Of a stretch of 7,011 nucleotides of DNA, positions 1 through 6,855 are shown one piece after another. The position numbers and the translations under genes are program-made. The stretch spans positions 1 through 7,011 of the forward strand of contig CAZACK010000179.1 in NCBI GenBank assembly GCA_964483455.1. The letters are read 5' to 3'. Origin of the DNA: CAYZJD01 sp964483455 (GTDB lineage Bacteria; Acidobacteriota; Terriglobia; Bryobacterales; Bryobacteraceae). The notes below the pieces were generated by a model that ran no database searches, was not told the origin of the DNA, and saw only the letters and a program-made list of their open reading frames with translations. How positions within the stretch are numbered: the first letter of the stretch is position 1; each line of letters begins with the position of its first letter.

Positions 1-293
1 CGATCATGAACGTCGGTGAAGTCACCATGGACTTCAACTATGAGGACTACTTCGGCAAGACCCCGAGCACCGGGTATGAACGGCTGCTCTACGACTGCAT
101 GTGCGGGGACGCAACCCTCTTTCAACGCGCCGACATGGTCGAGGCCGGCTGGAGCGTGATCACGCCGGTCCTGGACGTGTGGAAGGCCCTCCCCCCTCGC
201 TCCTTCCCTAACTATGCGGCGGGGTCGTGGGGGCCGAAGGAGGCCGACGAGCTGTTGCAACGCGAAGGACGCCAGTGGAGGGCCATCACCTGA
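1..293 (+). CDS. zwf: Glucose-6-phosphate 1-dehydrogenase, C-terminal fragment (5' end outside window)
   Basis: This is the last 96 or so codons of a gene that starts before the window; the frame begins at base 3 and ends at TGA 291-293. The enzyme oxidises glucose 6-phosphate to 6-phosphogluconolactone with NAD(P)+, the first step of the oxidative pentose phosphate pathway, in the cytoplasm. The visible part is the C-terminal segment of the beta+alpha domain. Signatures I recognise are VTMDFNYEDYFG, then TPSTGYERLLYDCMCGD, then FQRADMVEAGW and the closing FPNYAAGSWGPKEAD, all typical of the end of bacterial G6PDH (family length about 490-515 residues). The NADP-binding Rossmann fold and the catalytic His region lie upstream and cannot be checked. 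The stop overlaps the glk start, so the two genes are probably co-transcribed and translationally coupled. The ATG at 6 is an internal methionine, not the start. Confidence 0.95.
   Translation, partial: IMNVGEVTMDFNYEDYFGKTPSTGYERLLYDCMCGDATLFQRADMVEAGWSVITPVLDVWKALPPRSFPNYAAGSWGPKEADELLQREGRQWRAIT
277..282 (+). promoter_or_regulatory. Ribosome-binding site of glk, inside the 3' end of zwf
   Basis: GGAGGG lies 10 nt before the ATG at 293. It supports that start over the ATG at 227, which would add 22 residues unlike any glucokinase N terminus. Confidence 0.75.
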
Positions 294-1273
294 TGATCTT
301 GGCCGGTGACATAGGAGGCACCTCCACGCGCCTCGCCCTGTTCGAAACCAGCAGCGGACGGCTGAAACCGGTCGTCGAGCACAAGTATCCCAGCCGGGAG
401 TACAAGACTCTCGACGACATCGTGCGGCAGTTCGTTTCACACCATAAAGAGCCGGTCGATCGCGCCTGTTTCGGTATCGCGGGTCCGGTGAAAAACGGGC
501 AGGTCAAGACGCCGAACCTCGCGTGGGTGGTCGAGGCGAAGCGGCTCGCTGGAGAGTTGAGCCTGCCCACCGTGGGCCTCATCAACGATCTGGAAGCCAA
601 CGCCTACGGCATTAACGAATTGGCACCGGAGGACTTCGTGATCTTGAACCGGGGCGCGCCGGATGCGCAGGGCAACGCCGCGGTCATCTCAGCCGGCACC
701 GGGTTGGGAGAGGCGGGGATGTATTGGGACGGGACCAGGCATCGGCCTTTCGCCGGTGAGGGTGGCCATGCCGACTTCGCGCCCCACGATCAGTTGGAGG
801 CGGACCTCCTGCTCTATCTCAAAAAGCAATTCGGGCATGTCAGTTGGGAACGGGTGGTTTCGGGGCCGGGCTTGTACAACATCTATCAATTCCTTCGCAA
901 TACGGGGCGCTGCCAGGAATCGCCGGACCTCAGAGAGGCCATGCGGGAGCGAGACCCGTCGGCGGTCATTTCCCAGGCAGCTCTGGAGAATCGTTGTCCG
1001 CTGAGCGGGCAGGCGATGGAGTTGTTCGTTGCGCTGTATGGAGCCGAAGCCGGCAATCTTGCACTCAAAATCATGGCGACGGGCGGAGTCTTTCTCGGCG
1101 GGGGAATCGCGCCGAAGATTCTGCCCAAATTGCAGGGCGCCGGCTTCATGAAGGCCTTTGCCGAGAAGGGCCGGTTTCGGTCGCTCCTGGAAGCCATTCC
1201 CGTGCGGGTCATCCTGAATGACGAGACGGCACTCCTCGGCGCGGCTCATTATGCCGCGCGAGTGGCCGCCTAA
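293..1273 (+). CDS. glk: Glucokinase (E. coli Glk type)
   Basis: This 326-residue cytoplasmic enzyme phosphorylates glucose with ATP to glucose 6-phosphate, the substrate of the Zwf encoded just upstream. The N terminus MILAGDIGGTSTRLALFE is the ATP phosphate-binding loop of the ASKHA fold (D6, G8-G9-T10). The expected catalytic aspartate is D99 in LINDLEAN. GTGLG is at 135-139. The sugar-binding segment GEGGHADFAP has E156 and H159, matching EGGHVDFAP in E. coli Glk. FLGGGIAPKIL (267-277) and the C-terminal LLGAAHYA also fit. Length agrees with E. coli Glk (321 aa), and this is the Pfam glucokinase family rather than the ROK family. The start at 293 is set by the conserved N terminus, a good ribosome-binding site at 277-282 and the TGATG overlap with zwf. 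I see no missing key residue. Confidence 0.95.
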   Translation: MILAGDIGGTSTRLALFETSSGRLKPVVEHKYPSREYKTLDDIVRQFVSHHKEPVDRACFGIAGPVKNGQVKTPNLAWVVEAKRLAGELSLPTVGLINDLEANAYGINELAPEDFVILNRGAPDAQGNAAVISAGTGLGEAGMYWDGTRHRPFAGEGGHADFAPHDQLEADLLLYLKKQFGHVSWERVVSGPGLYNIYQFLRNTGRCQESPDLREAMRERDPSAVISQAALENRCPLSGQAMELFVALYGAEAGNLALKIMATGGVFLGGGIAPKILPKLQGAGFMKAFAEKGRFRSLLEAIPVRVILNDETALLGAAHYAARVAA

Positions 1274-1295
1274 ACAGTACCGAGAGACCGAGATA

Positions 1296-1302
1296 GAGAG
1301 GA
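1296..1302 (+). promoter_or_regulatory. Ribosome-binding site of fbaB
   Basis: GAGAGGA lies 4 nt before the ATG at 1307, within the 33-nt gap after glk. The spacing is short but the site is the only purine-rich match and supports this start. I see no promoter or terminator in the gap, so fbaB is probably in the same transcript as zwf-glk. Confidence 0.65.
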
Positions 1303-1306
1303 CACT

Positions 1307-2371
<1,065 letters not shown>

Positions 2372-2425
2372 CAGGAGACTGAAGAAGCCCGCGAGCCGGC
2401 TACTCCCCTGGCTGGAGAGTTTGCT

Positions 2426-2470
2426 CCCCTACACCCCTCTCCCCGCTTGGGGAGAGGGTTGGGTGTGGGG
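2426..2470. repeat. REP-like GC-rich palindrome, copy 1
   Basis: The inner stem of 10 bp (2435-2444 with 2449-2458) closes a 4-nt GCTT loop. A further outer stem (2427-2434 with 2463-2470, one G-T pair) lies beyond a 4-nt bulge, giving about 18 paired bases in all. The right arm matches the right arm of the copy at 6900-6962 at 18 of 22 positions. This core, CCTCTCCCC facing GGGGAGAGG with CCCT/GGGTG-type flanks, is a common kind of extragenic palindrome in GC-rich bacteria. There is no T-run on either strand, so it is not a standard intrinsic terminator, although it could stabilise the 3' end of the fbaB transcript. The rest of 2372-2545 shows no gene and no promoter I would defend. Confidence 0.85.
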
Positions 2471-2531
2471 ACGAGCGGAGGGAATGGCGAAACGAATCTG
2501 TGAGACAGCACCTAGAAGAAGAGTGGGTCAA

Positions 2532-2538
2532 AAAGGGG
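2532..2538 (+). promoter_or_regulatory. Ribosome-binding site deciding the GTG start of the HAD gene
   Basis: AAAGGGG ends 7 nt before the GTG at 2546. This supports a GTG start, which also places the HAD motif I at the usual distance from the N terminus. Confidence 0.65.
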
Positions 2539-2545
2539 CTGGGAC

Positions 2546-3229
2546 GTGACCGCTGAAGATGTGGTCTTTCTGTTCGATGTCGACAATACCCTGCTGGACA
2601 ACGACCGGGTAACCGCCGATCTCAAGCGCTATCTCGAGCGCGAGGTCGGGCATGAGCGCCAGCAGCGGTATTGGACGATCTTCGAGCAATTGCGCGCAGA
2701 GCTCGGCTATGCGGATTACTTGGGCGCGCTCCAGCGCTACCGGATCGAGCACCCGCGCGATTCCCATCTGCTCGTCCTTTCCCACTTCCTTGTGAACTAT
2801 CCGTTTGCCACCCGCCTGTTCCCAAGCGCGCTGGACGTGGTGGACCACCTCAAGCAGTGGGGCAAGGCGGTGATCTTGTCGGACGGCGACGTCGTCTTCC
2901 AGCCTCTGAAGGTGGAGCGCTCCGGACTCTTCGAGGCGATGGAAGGCAACGTCCTCATTTACATTCACAAGGAACACGAACTGGAGGATGTCGAAGCGCG
3001 CTACCCGGCCGATCACTACGTGCTCATCGACGACAAGCTGCGCATCCTCACCGCCGTCAAGAAGGTCTGGTCCACGCGCGTGACCACCGTCTTCCCACGC
3101 CAGGGGCACTACGCGAAGGAAGCCCTCGCCAAAGCCAGCTTCCCCCCCGCCGACGTCAGCATAGACCGGATCGGCGATCTGCTGGACTACACACTGGAGA
3201 AACTGCTCGCGGCGACCAAGCCGGCGTAA
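2546..3229 (+). CDS. HAD-superfamily hydrolase, substrate unknown
   Basis: This is a 227-residue cytoplasmic haloacid-dehalogenase-fold protein, most likely a phosphatase acting through an aspartyl-phosphate. Motif I is FLFDVDNTLLDND, with nucleophile D11 and acid/base D13. Motif II is VILSDGD, with S112. A candidate motif III lysine is K142 in YIHKEHE. Motif IV is YVLIDDK, with D162 and D163. The stretch from about residue 18 to 95 is helical-looking and would be a C1-type cap over the active site. All the catalytic elements are present. Start is GTG at 2546. The gene lies between the sugar-phosphate genes and the TPR-CHAT gene, whose chosen start is 24 nt after this stop. The context suggests a sugar-phosphate or metabolite-repair phosphatase, but this is inference; the core motifs do not define the substrate. 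Confidence 0.88.
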   Translation: MTAEDVVFLFDVDNTLLDNDRVTADLKRYLEREVGHERQQRYWTIFEQLRAELGYADYLGALQRYRIEHPRDSHLLVLSHFLVNYPFATRLFPSALDVVDHLKQWGKAVILSDGDVVFQPLKVERSGLFEAMEGNVLIYIHKEHELEDVEARYPADHYVLIDDKLRILTAVKKVWSTRVTTVFPRQGHYAKEALAKASFPPADVSIDRIGDLLDYTLEKLLAATKPA

Positions 3230-3241
3230 ATGTTCCCTCAC

Positions 3242-3246
3242 AGGGA
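3242..3246 (+). promoter_or_regulatory. Ribosome-binding site deciding the TPR-CHAT start
   Basis: AGGGA lies 7 nt before the ATG at 3254. The earlier in-frame ATG at 3230 directly follows the HAD stop (TAAATG) and has no comparable site, and its eight extra residues would make a poorer signal peptide. Confidence 0.6.
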
Positions 3247-3253
3247 TATAGCG

Positions 3254-3841
3254 ATGAGCGGGAAAGCTACTATCCCGGGACATGGGCTCTCGACCAGCCT
3301 CGTCATACTGGCCCTTTGCACTGGATGTGCGCACTCCTCATCTTCGGCAGCCAACAAGCCTACCCCCGCTCCGGCCTCGGCGCAACAAAAGATCGATGAG
3401 ATCACGGCACTAAAGAAGAGCGTCGGAGAGCTGTACCAGGCCGGGAAGTTTGCTGAGGCCATCCCGCTGGCCCAGCGTTTCTGGGAGCTGTCGGAGCAGG
3501 CGCTGGGCCCCGAACATCCCGACACGGCCATCTCGCTCAACAACCTGGCGGCACTGTATGGGGTCACGGGGCAGTACGCGCAGGCCGAACCCCTGCACCA
3601 GCGGGCGCTGCGCATCAAAGAGAAGGCTTTAGGCCCTGAGCATCCAGCAGTAGCAGGTATTCTCACCAACCTTGCGTTCCTTGCTACTGACCGGCAACGT
3701 TACCCATCGGCGGTCGGCTTCTTTCAAAAGAGTCTACTGATTGAAGATCGCTATATTAGGAACGTCTTTGCCTTCACCACGGAGGCGCAAAAGCTGCGGT
3801 TCATGCGCTCTATCTCAGGGAGCTATCTGATGTCCCTGTAG
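3254..3841 (+). CDS. N-terminal part of the TPR-CHAT protein: signal peptide and TPRs
   Basis: The piece before the internal stop is 195 residues. A basic start (MSGK) is followed by a hydrophobic stretch, SLVILALCTGC, and a Ser/Pro/Ala-rich linker (about 26-45). C25 in LCTGC resembles a lipobox with an atypical Cys at -3, so a lipoprotein is likely but not certain. About three TPRs follow, near 53-86, 93-127 and 135-168. The second and third have the 42-residue period of kinesin-light-chain-type TPRs, seen in the repeated ALGPEHP at 83-89 and 125-131. TPRs bind protein partners. The piece ends in the linker that normally leads to the CHAT region, so on its own it would be a lipid-anchored TPR protein without the putative protease. 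Start chosen at 3254 on the ribosome-binding site at 3242-3246. Confidence 0.8.
   Translation: MSGKATIPGHGLSTSLVILALCTGCAHSSSSAANKPTPAPASAQQKIDEITALKKSVGELYQAGKFAEAIPLAQRFWELSEQALGPEHPDTAISLNNLAALYGVTGQYAQAEPLHQRALRIKEKALGPEHPAVAGILTNLAFLATDRQRYPSAVGFFQKSLLIEDRYIRNVFAFTTEAQKLRFMRSISGSYLMSL
3839..3841 (+). other. In-frame amber codon splitting the TPR-CHAT gene
   Basis: TAG falls between Y-L-M-S-L and L-I-H-Q-H-L, both in the same frame. The following base is C (TAGC). I see no recoding element such as a pyrrolysine or selenocysteine structure (the latter would use TGA). Confidence 0.85.
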
Positions 3842-3889
3842 CTGATTCACCAACATCTGAACCTAGATCAATCGGTCGTCCGCGACGGG

Positions 3890-5437
3890 TTGGCGGTGGT
3901 GCTCCGACGCAAGGGGATCGTGCTTGACGCCCAAGCGCGGACGCAGGCTTCGGGACAAGGCCGATTGCCGGAGCCGGCCCGCAAGGAATGGGAGCGGCTG
4001 TCGGACCTTCGCAGCGAGCTGGCTCGCCTGCTCTTGAACAAACCTGAGACGATGAGTCTCGAGTTTTACAGGGAACGGGTGTCCTCGCTTCAACAACAGG
4101 TTGAAGAAACCGAGCGCCTCCTGGCCAAGGAAAGTGGAGTGGTCGCTGCTGAGTTGAAACAACGCACTGTTACAGTCGAGGCTGTGGCGAAGGCGTTGCC
4201 CAAGACTGCCACGTTGATCGAGTTCGTGAAAATTGATGAGTACGATTTTGCGAATGGAAAGTGGAAACCGACCGCGCGGTATCTCGCTTTTGTCTTAACG
4301 CCTGACGAAGAAGTGAGCCTGGTTGATCTGGGCGACGCGAGCGTCCTGGAGCAGCAGATTGGGCAGGCCGGCGAGAATCTCCGTGTCGCGCAGAAACGGC
4401 AGGATCGTCCGTCGATCGCCAGGAGTGTTGCCTCCCTCACCAAGCTCTCGAGTTCGGTCTGGACTCCGCTTACAGGCGCGCTCGGGAAGGTGGACCAGGT
4501 TCTGCTCAGCCCGGATGGTCTCTTGAATCTGGTGCCCTTCGCCGCGTTGCCAGCCGGAGACGGACACTTCTTGCTCGAACAGTATCGGCTGGCCTATGTG
4601 ACGGGCGGACGCGAGCTGGTCGGGACGGAAGGCAGAGACTTCTCTCCCACGACCGACCTGTTGTTGGTGGCGAATCCTGCTTTTGAGCTCAAGGCAGCGA
4701 GCATGGATGGAGCAGGCACGGCTCTCCGCTCTCGCGATTTCCGGGGCCACTTCAACCAACTGCCGGGGACTGAGCGCGAGGCCAAAGAGATTCCACCTTT
4801 GGTGGCTGCCGAGGAAACGAAGAAACAGGTTGCGGTCGGCGCCGCAGCTTCGGAAGCGATGGTGAAAACCACCCGCAGCCCGCGCATTCTACATTTGGCC
4901 ACGCACGGGTTCTTCTTGGAAGATAAGCCGTTGCCGATCGAAAGCCCGGTCAGCCGACTCGCTTCACCGCTTTCCCTTCCCGCGCCTGTCACCAACTATG
5001 AGAATCCCCTCATCCGCTCGGGGCTCGCCTTCGCCGGGGCGAATCACGCCGGCCATATCACCGAAGGCGACGACGGCATTCTCACCGCGTTGGAGATCAC
5101 CGGCATGGATCTCTACGGCACGGACTTGGTCGTCCTCTCCGCCTGCGAGACGGCTGTGGGCGCGGTGCACACCGGCGAAGGCGTCTTCGGCCTCCGCCGC
5201 GCCTTTGCGCTGGCCGGAGCCAAGAATCTCCTGATGAGTCTCTGGCCAGTGGACGATGAGGTGACCGCCGATCAGATGAAGGCCTTTTATCGGAACTTGC
5301 AAACCCTCCCACCGGCTGACGCCCTGCGCCGGGCCCAACTCGAGACCATTCAGCAGCTCAAGGCTCAATACGGCGTCGCCAACCCGGGCCTCTGGGCGCC
5401 CTTCATCCTGCAAGGTGCGCACGCCTTCGGTCCCTAG
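3890..5437 (+). CDS. C-terminal part of the TPR-CHAT protein: caspase-like CHAT domain
   Basis: This is the part after the internal stop. The open frame runs from 3842; the first possible start is TTG at 3890, which lacks a convincing ribosome-binding site, so independent translation is doubtful. Numbered from that TTG (515 residues), a charged, probably coiled-coil helical segment at about 32-90 (RSELARLLLNKPE, RERVSSLQQQVEE) leads to VEFVK-like strand elements (108-147) and LLSPDGLLNLVPFAALP (205-221), the entry to the CHAT domain. The catalytic histidine is H339 in ILHLATHGFF and the catalytic cysteine is C419 in LVVLSACETAVG. GEGVFGLRRAFALAGAKNLLMSLWPVDD (429-456) and the final WAPFILQGAH complete the domain. 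CHAT proteases are clan CD cysteine peptidases, some of which act as effectors in bacterial immunity or cell death. Substrate here is unknown, and no recognisable partner effector gene lies nearby. Confidence 0.88.
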   Translation: MAVVLRRKGIVLDAQARTQASGQGRLPEPARKEWERLSDLRSELARLLLNKPETMSLEFYRERVSSLQQQVEETERLLAKESGVVAAELKQRTVTVEAVAKALPKTATLIEFVKIDEYDFANGKWKPTARYLAFVLTPDEEVSLVDLGDASVLEQQIGQAGENLRVAQKRQDRPSIARSVASLTKLSSSVWTPLTGALGKVDQVLLSPDGLLNLVPFAALPAGDGHFLLEQYRLAYVTGGRELVGTEGRDFSPTTDLLLVANPAFELKAASMDGAGTALRSRDFRGHFNQLPGTEREAKEIPPLVAAEETKKQVAVGAAASEAMVKTTRSPRILHLATHGFFLEDKPLPIESPVSRLASPLSLPAPVTNYENPLIRSGLAFAGANHAGHITEGDDGILTALEITGMDLYGTDLVVLSACETAVGAVHTGEGVFGLRRAFALAGAKNLLMSLWPVDDEVTADQMKAFYRNLQTLPPADALRRAQLETIQQLKAQYGVANPGLWAPFILQGAHAFGP

Positions 5438-5463
5438 TGTGGCGTCACAGAGATGTGTTTCAC

Positions 5464-5471
5464 AATTTCCG
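5464..5471. repeat. Target-site duplication, left copy (AATTTCCG)
   Basis: AATTTCCG abuts the left end of the insertion sequence and recurs exactly at 6883-6890 on the other side. Eight to nine bp is the usual duplication size for IS256-family elements. A C precedes it on both sides, so a 9-bp reading is possible, but 8 bp leaves symmetric GG termini. Confidence 0.93.
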
Positions 5472-5477
5472 GGTCAA
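5472..5477 (-). promoter_or_regulatory. Outward -35-like box (TTGACC) at the IS left tip
   Basis: Read outward on the minus strand, the last six bases of the element are TTGACC, 5 of 6 to TTGACA. I see no matching -10 at 16-18 nt in the flanking DNA here. Its likely partner is TATACT in the opposite end when the ends are joined (see 6867-6872). Confidence 0.45.
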
Positions 5478-5498
5478 GTCCTTTTTTTCCTGTAAAAG
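5472..5498 (+). repeat. Left terminal inverted repeat of the IS
   Basis: It starts GGTCAAGTCC and ends TTCCTGTAAAAG. It pairs with 6856-6882 at 21 of 27 positions, with the inner 12 bp identical. Weaker similarity continues for about 7 bp inward. This end lies downstream of the transposase. Confidence 0.93.
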
Positions 5499-5510
5499 GG
5501 CCGGGGCGTC

Positions 5511-5530
5511 GATCGCTCCGACCGGCGATC
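5511..5530 (-). other. Hairpin just after the transposase stop
   Basis: GATCGC (5511-5516) and GCGATC (5525-5530) form a 6-bp stem with an 8-nt loop, 2 nt past the transposase TAA on the minus strand. A GC-rich stretch and then CTTTT follow in the transcript, not an immediate U-run, so termination is possible but not convincing. It may instead stabilise the mRNA end. Confidence 0.35.
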
Positions 5531-5532
5531 AG

Positions 5533-6771
5533 TTAAGCGACCTGCGTCTGCCTGGGATACTGCTCTTTTCGTAGCCGGTCCATCTCTCGCAAGATCCGCG
5601 GGGACATGGCCAGCCCCCGCCAGCGCTGCGAGGCCGTCAGCAACGTGCCGAACACGAGCGTCAGACAGGCGGTCTCCGTCGGGAACCGCGGAATCACCTT
5701 CGTGCGGCGCCGCCCTTCCCCGAACGTGCGTTCGAGGAGATTGGTCGTCCGGATACTCTTGTGATGCTCCTTCGGGAATTTGAGATGGACCAGGCAGGCC
5801 TCCAGGTCCTGCTCCAGGCACTCCATCGCGGCCGGGTAGCGGGCGCACCAGCGCGCGATCAGCGCGCGGCCCTGCTCGTACGTCGCGGCTCGGAAGACCT
5901 GCTGGATGAGCGGCTTCAGCAGGGCCCGGGCAGTCTGCGGCAGTTTGGCCAGGATGGTGCGCACCTTGTGGACCTGGCACCGCTGGTGGAGCGCCTGCGG
6001 GTACACCTCCCGCAACGCCTTGCGCAAGCCCAGCTGGCCATCCGAGATCACGAACAACGGGGCGGCCAGGCCCCGCGCCGGCAGGTCATGCAGGAAGCTC
6101 AGCCAGGCGTCGTAGGATTCCCGGCTGCCCAGGGCCACGTGCAGCAACACCTTTTGCCCCGTCTCCAGAATGCCGTACGCGCAGAGCACGCCTTCTTTCT
6201 CGTCCGTTCCCTGCCGCACGGGCAAATAGATCGCGTCGAGGAACAGATAGACCACCGGCAGGCGGCTGAGATCCCGTCGCCGCCATGCGTCAAAGTCCGC
6301 CTGCAATTGCTGGCTGACCTGGCTCACCCCGGTCCGCGAGATCACGCGACTGCCTACGGTCTCGGTGAACAGCGCTTCGACATCCTGCTGCGAGAGCCCG
6401 CGCACCCACATCCGGGTGGCCAGCCGCTCCAGCGCGGCCGACCGTGCCCCTACGGCCTGCGCCACCCGCGCCGGAAAGGGGTCCTCGGTCCCCCGGACCT
6501 GCGGCACCGCCACGGTCAGCGTGCCCATCGGGGTCTGCAGCCCCTTCGGCTCGTAGCCGTTCCGCCAGCCGGGCCGCCGGCGCGTCCCCCGCTGATAATG
6601 GGCGCGCCCCAGCCATTCCGTCACTTCCTGCTCAAAGGCCACCTGCAAGACATAGCGCGGGCCCAGCCGGATAAATTGATCGAGCGGGTGTTCCGCGGCC
6701 GTCGTCCCCTGGTCCAACACCGCGGCGAGTTCTTGTTTCACGTCTGCACTCGGTGGTACTCTGCGTCGCAT
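5533..6771 (-). CDS. IS256-family (mutator-type) transposase
   Basis: The 412-residue DDE transposase carries out cutting and strand transfer of its own element; the length is normal for the family (about 390-420). The catalytic triad is D179 in YLFLDAIYLPV, D244 in FVISDGQLGL and E347 in TTNLLERTFGE. The family signature around C265 and H268 (HQRCQVHKVR) lies in the insertion between the second D and the E. The N-terminal third carries the YQRGTRRRPGWRNGYEPK block and a helix-turn-helix-like region near 111-155 (MWVRGLSQQDVEALF), expected to bind the terminal repeats. No stop or frameshift interrupts it. The ATG at 6769-6771 has a strong GGAGGA 8 nt upstream, but both are predicted to be buried in a hairpin. 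The long plus-strand frame over the same DNA is a shadow. Confidence 0.97.
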   Translation of the reverse strand: MRRRVPPSADVKQELAAVLDQGTTAAEHPLDQFIRLGPRYVLQVAFEQEVTEWLGRAHYQRGTRRRPGWRNGYEPKGLQTPMGTLTVAVPQVRGTEDPFPARVAQAVGARSAALERLATRMWVRGLSQQDVEALFTETVGSRVISRTGVSQVSQQLQADFDAWRRRDLSRLPVVYLFLDAIYLPVRQGTDEKEGVLCAYGILETGQKVLLHVALGSRESYDAWLSFLHDLPARGLAAPLFVISDGQLGLRKALREVYPQALHQRCQVHKVRTILAKLPQTARALLKPLIQQVFRAATYEQGRALIARWCARYPAAMECLEQDLEACLVHLKFPKEHHKSIRTTNLLERTFGEGRRRTKVIPRFPTETACLTLVFGTLLTASQRWRGLAMSPRILREMDRLRKEQYPRQTQVA

Positions 6772-6840
6772 GGCGTAAGTCCTCCTTCAGCTTGGGGTCT
6801 CACGACCCCGGGTTGAGTTGAGCCGGAGAATCTTACGCCA
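6771..6840 (-). promoter_or_regulatory. Leader hairpin sequestering the transposase RBS and start codon
   Basis: In the minus-strand transcript, UGGCGUAAG (6840-6832) is perfectly complementary to CUUACGCCA (6779-6771), which runs up to and includes the A of the AUG. After one unpaired A, UUCUCC (6830-6825) pairs with the ribosome-binding GGAGGA (6785-6780) with one G-U. GGCU (6824-6821) can then pair with AGCU (6792-6789). The apical part holds a 6-bp hairpin, GGGGUC/GACCCC (6809-6804 with 6799-6794). A transcript covering the whole leader would have its initiation site masked. Other IS families use similar fold-back to block expression from outside promoters; applying that here is inference. 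Confidence 0.7.
6780..6785 (-). promoter_or_regulatory. Ribosome-binding site of the transposase
   Basis: GGAGGA on the minus strand, 8 nt before the ATG at 6771. It is near-consensus, but it is paired in the predicted leader hairpin. Confidence 0.8.
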
Positions 6841-6855
6841 GTTTTATTCGCGCCG

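Larger units (their letters stand above)
3254..5437 (+). pseudogene. TPR-CHAT lipoprotein gene interrupted by an in-frame TAG
   Basis: The two open frames 3254-3841 and 3842-5437 are in the same phase and together encode one TPR-CHAT protein of about 727 codons, with a single TAG at codon 196 (3839-3841). Sequence typical of the family runs through the stop: FAFTTEAQKLRFMRSISGSY before it, and LIHQHLNLDQSVVRDGL then VVLRRKGIVLDAQ after it. This linker normally joins the TPR array to the CHAT region. One base change (for example TCG to TAG) would explain it. No frameshift is needed, and the downstream half shows no other damage, which points to a recent mutation, a base-call error, or readthrough/suppression. 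If functional, it would be a membrane-anchored protein with a caspase-like His551/Cys631 dyad (numbering includes the stop position). At about 727 residues with roughly three TPRs it is short for this group. Confidence 0.85.

Noticed and set aside
2426..2470. Palindrome after fbaB as an intrinsic terminator
   Set aside because: The stem is strong but no T-run follows on either strand, and a related palindrome occurs elsewhere, so a REP-like repeat fits better.
3230..3253. ATG at 3230 as the start of the TPR-CHAT gene
   Set aside because: It abuts the HAD stop without a clear ribosome-binding site, whereas ATG 3254 has AGGGA at a 7-nt spacing and begins with a better signal peptide.
2528..3334. 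Minus-strand open frame of 268 codons over the HAD gene
   Set aside because: It mirrors a coding frame with complete HAD motifs and has no recognisable domain of its own.
3842..3900. Independent translation of the CHAT half from TTG 3890 or nearby GTG codons
   Set aside because: There is no convincing ribosome-binding site, and family-like sequence extends upstream through the stop, so these are internal codons of a once-continuous gene.
3254..5437. TPR-CHAT as a type III-E CRISPR (Craspase) component
   Set aside because: There is no CRISPR array or gRAMP gene in the window, and this protein carries a lipoprotein-like signal and kinesin-light-chain-type TPRs of a general family.
5438..5464. 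Two small dyads, TGTG-GCGT-CACA and TGTG-TTT-CACA, after the CHAT stop
   Set aside because: Four-bp arms are easily due to chance; they form neither a stable terminator nor a full CRP/FNR-type site.
5761..6816. Long plus-strand open frame (351 codons) opposite the transposase
   Set aside because: It is antisense to an intact IS256 transposase, runs across the element's leader, and its translation is low-complexity, rich in Arg, Gln, Pro and His with no recognisable domain.
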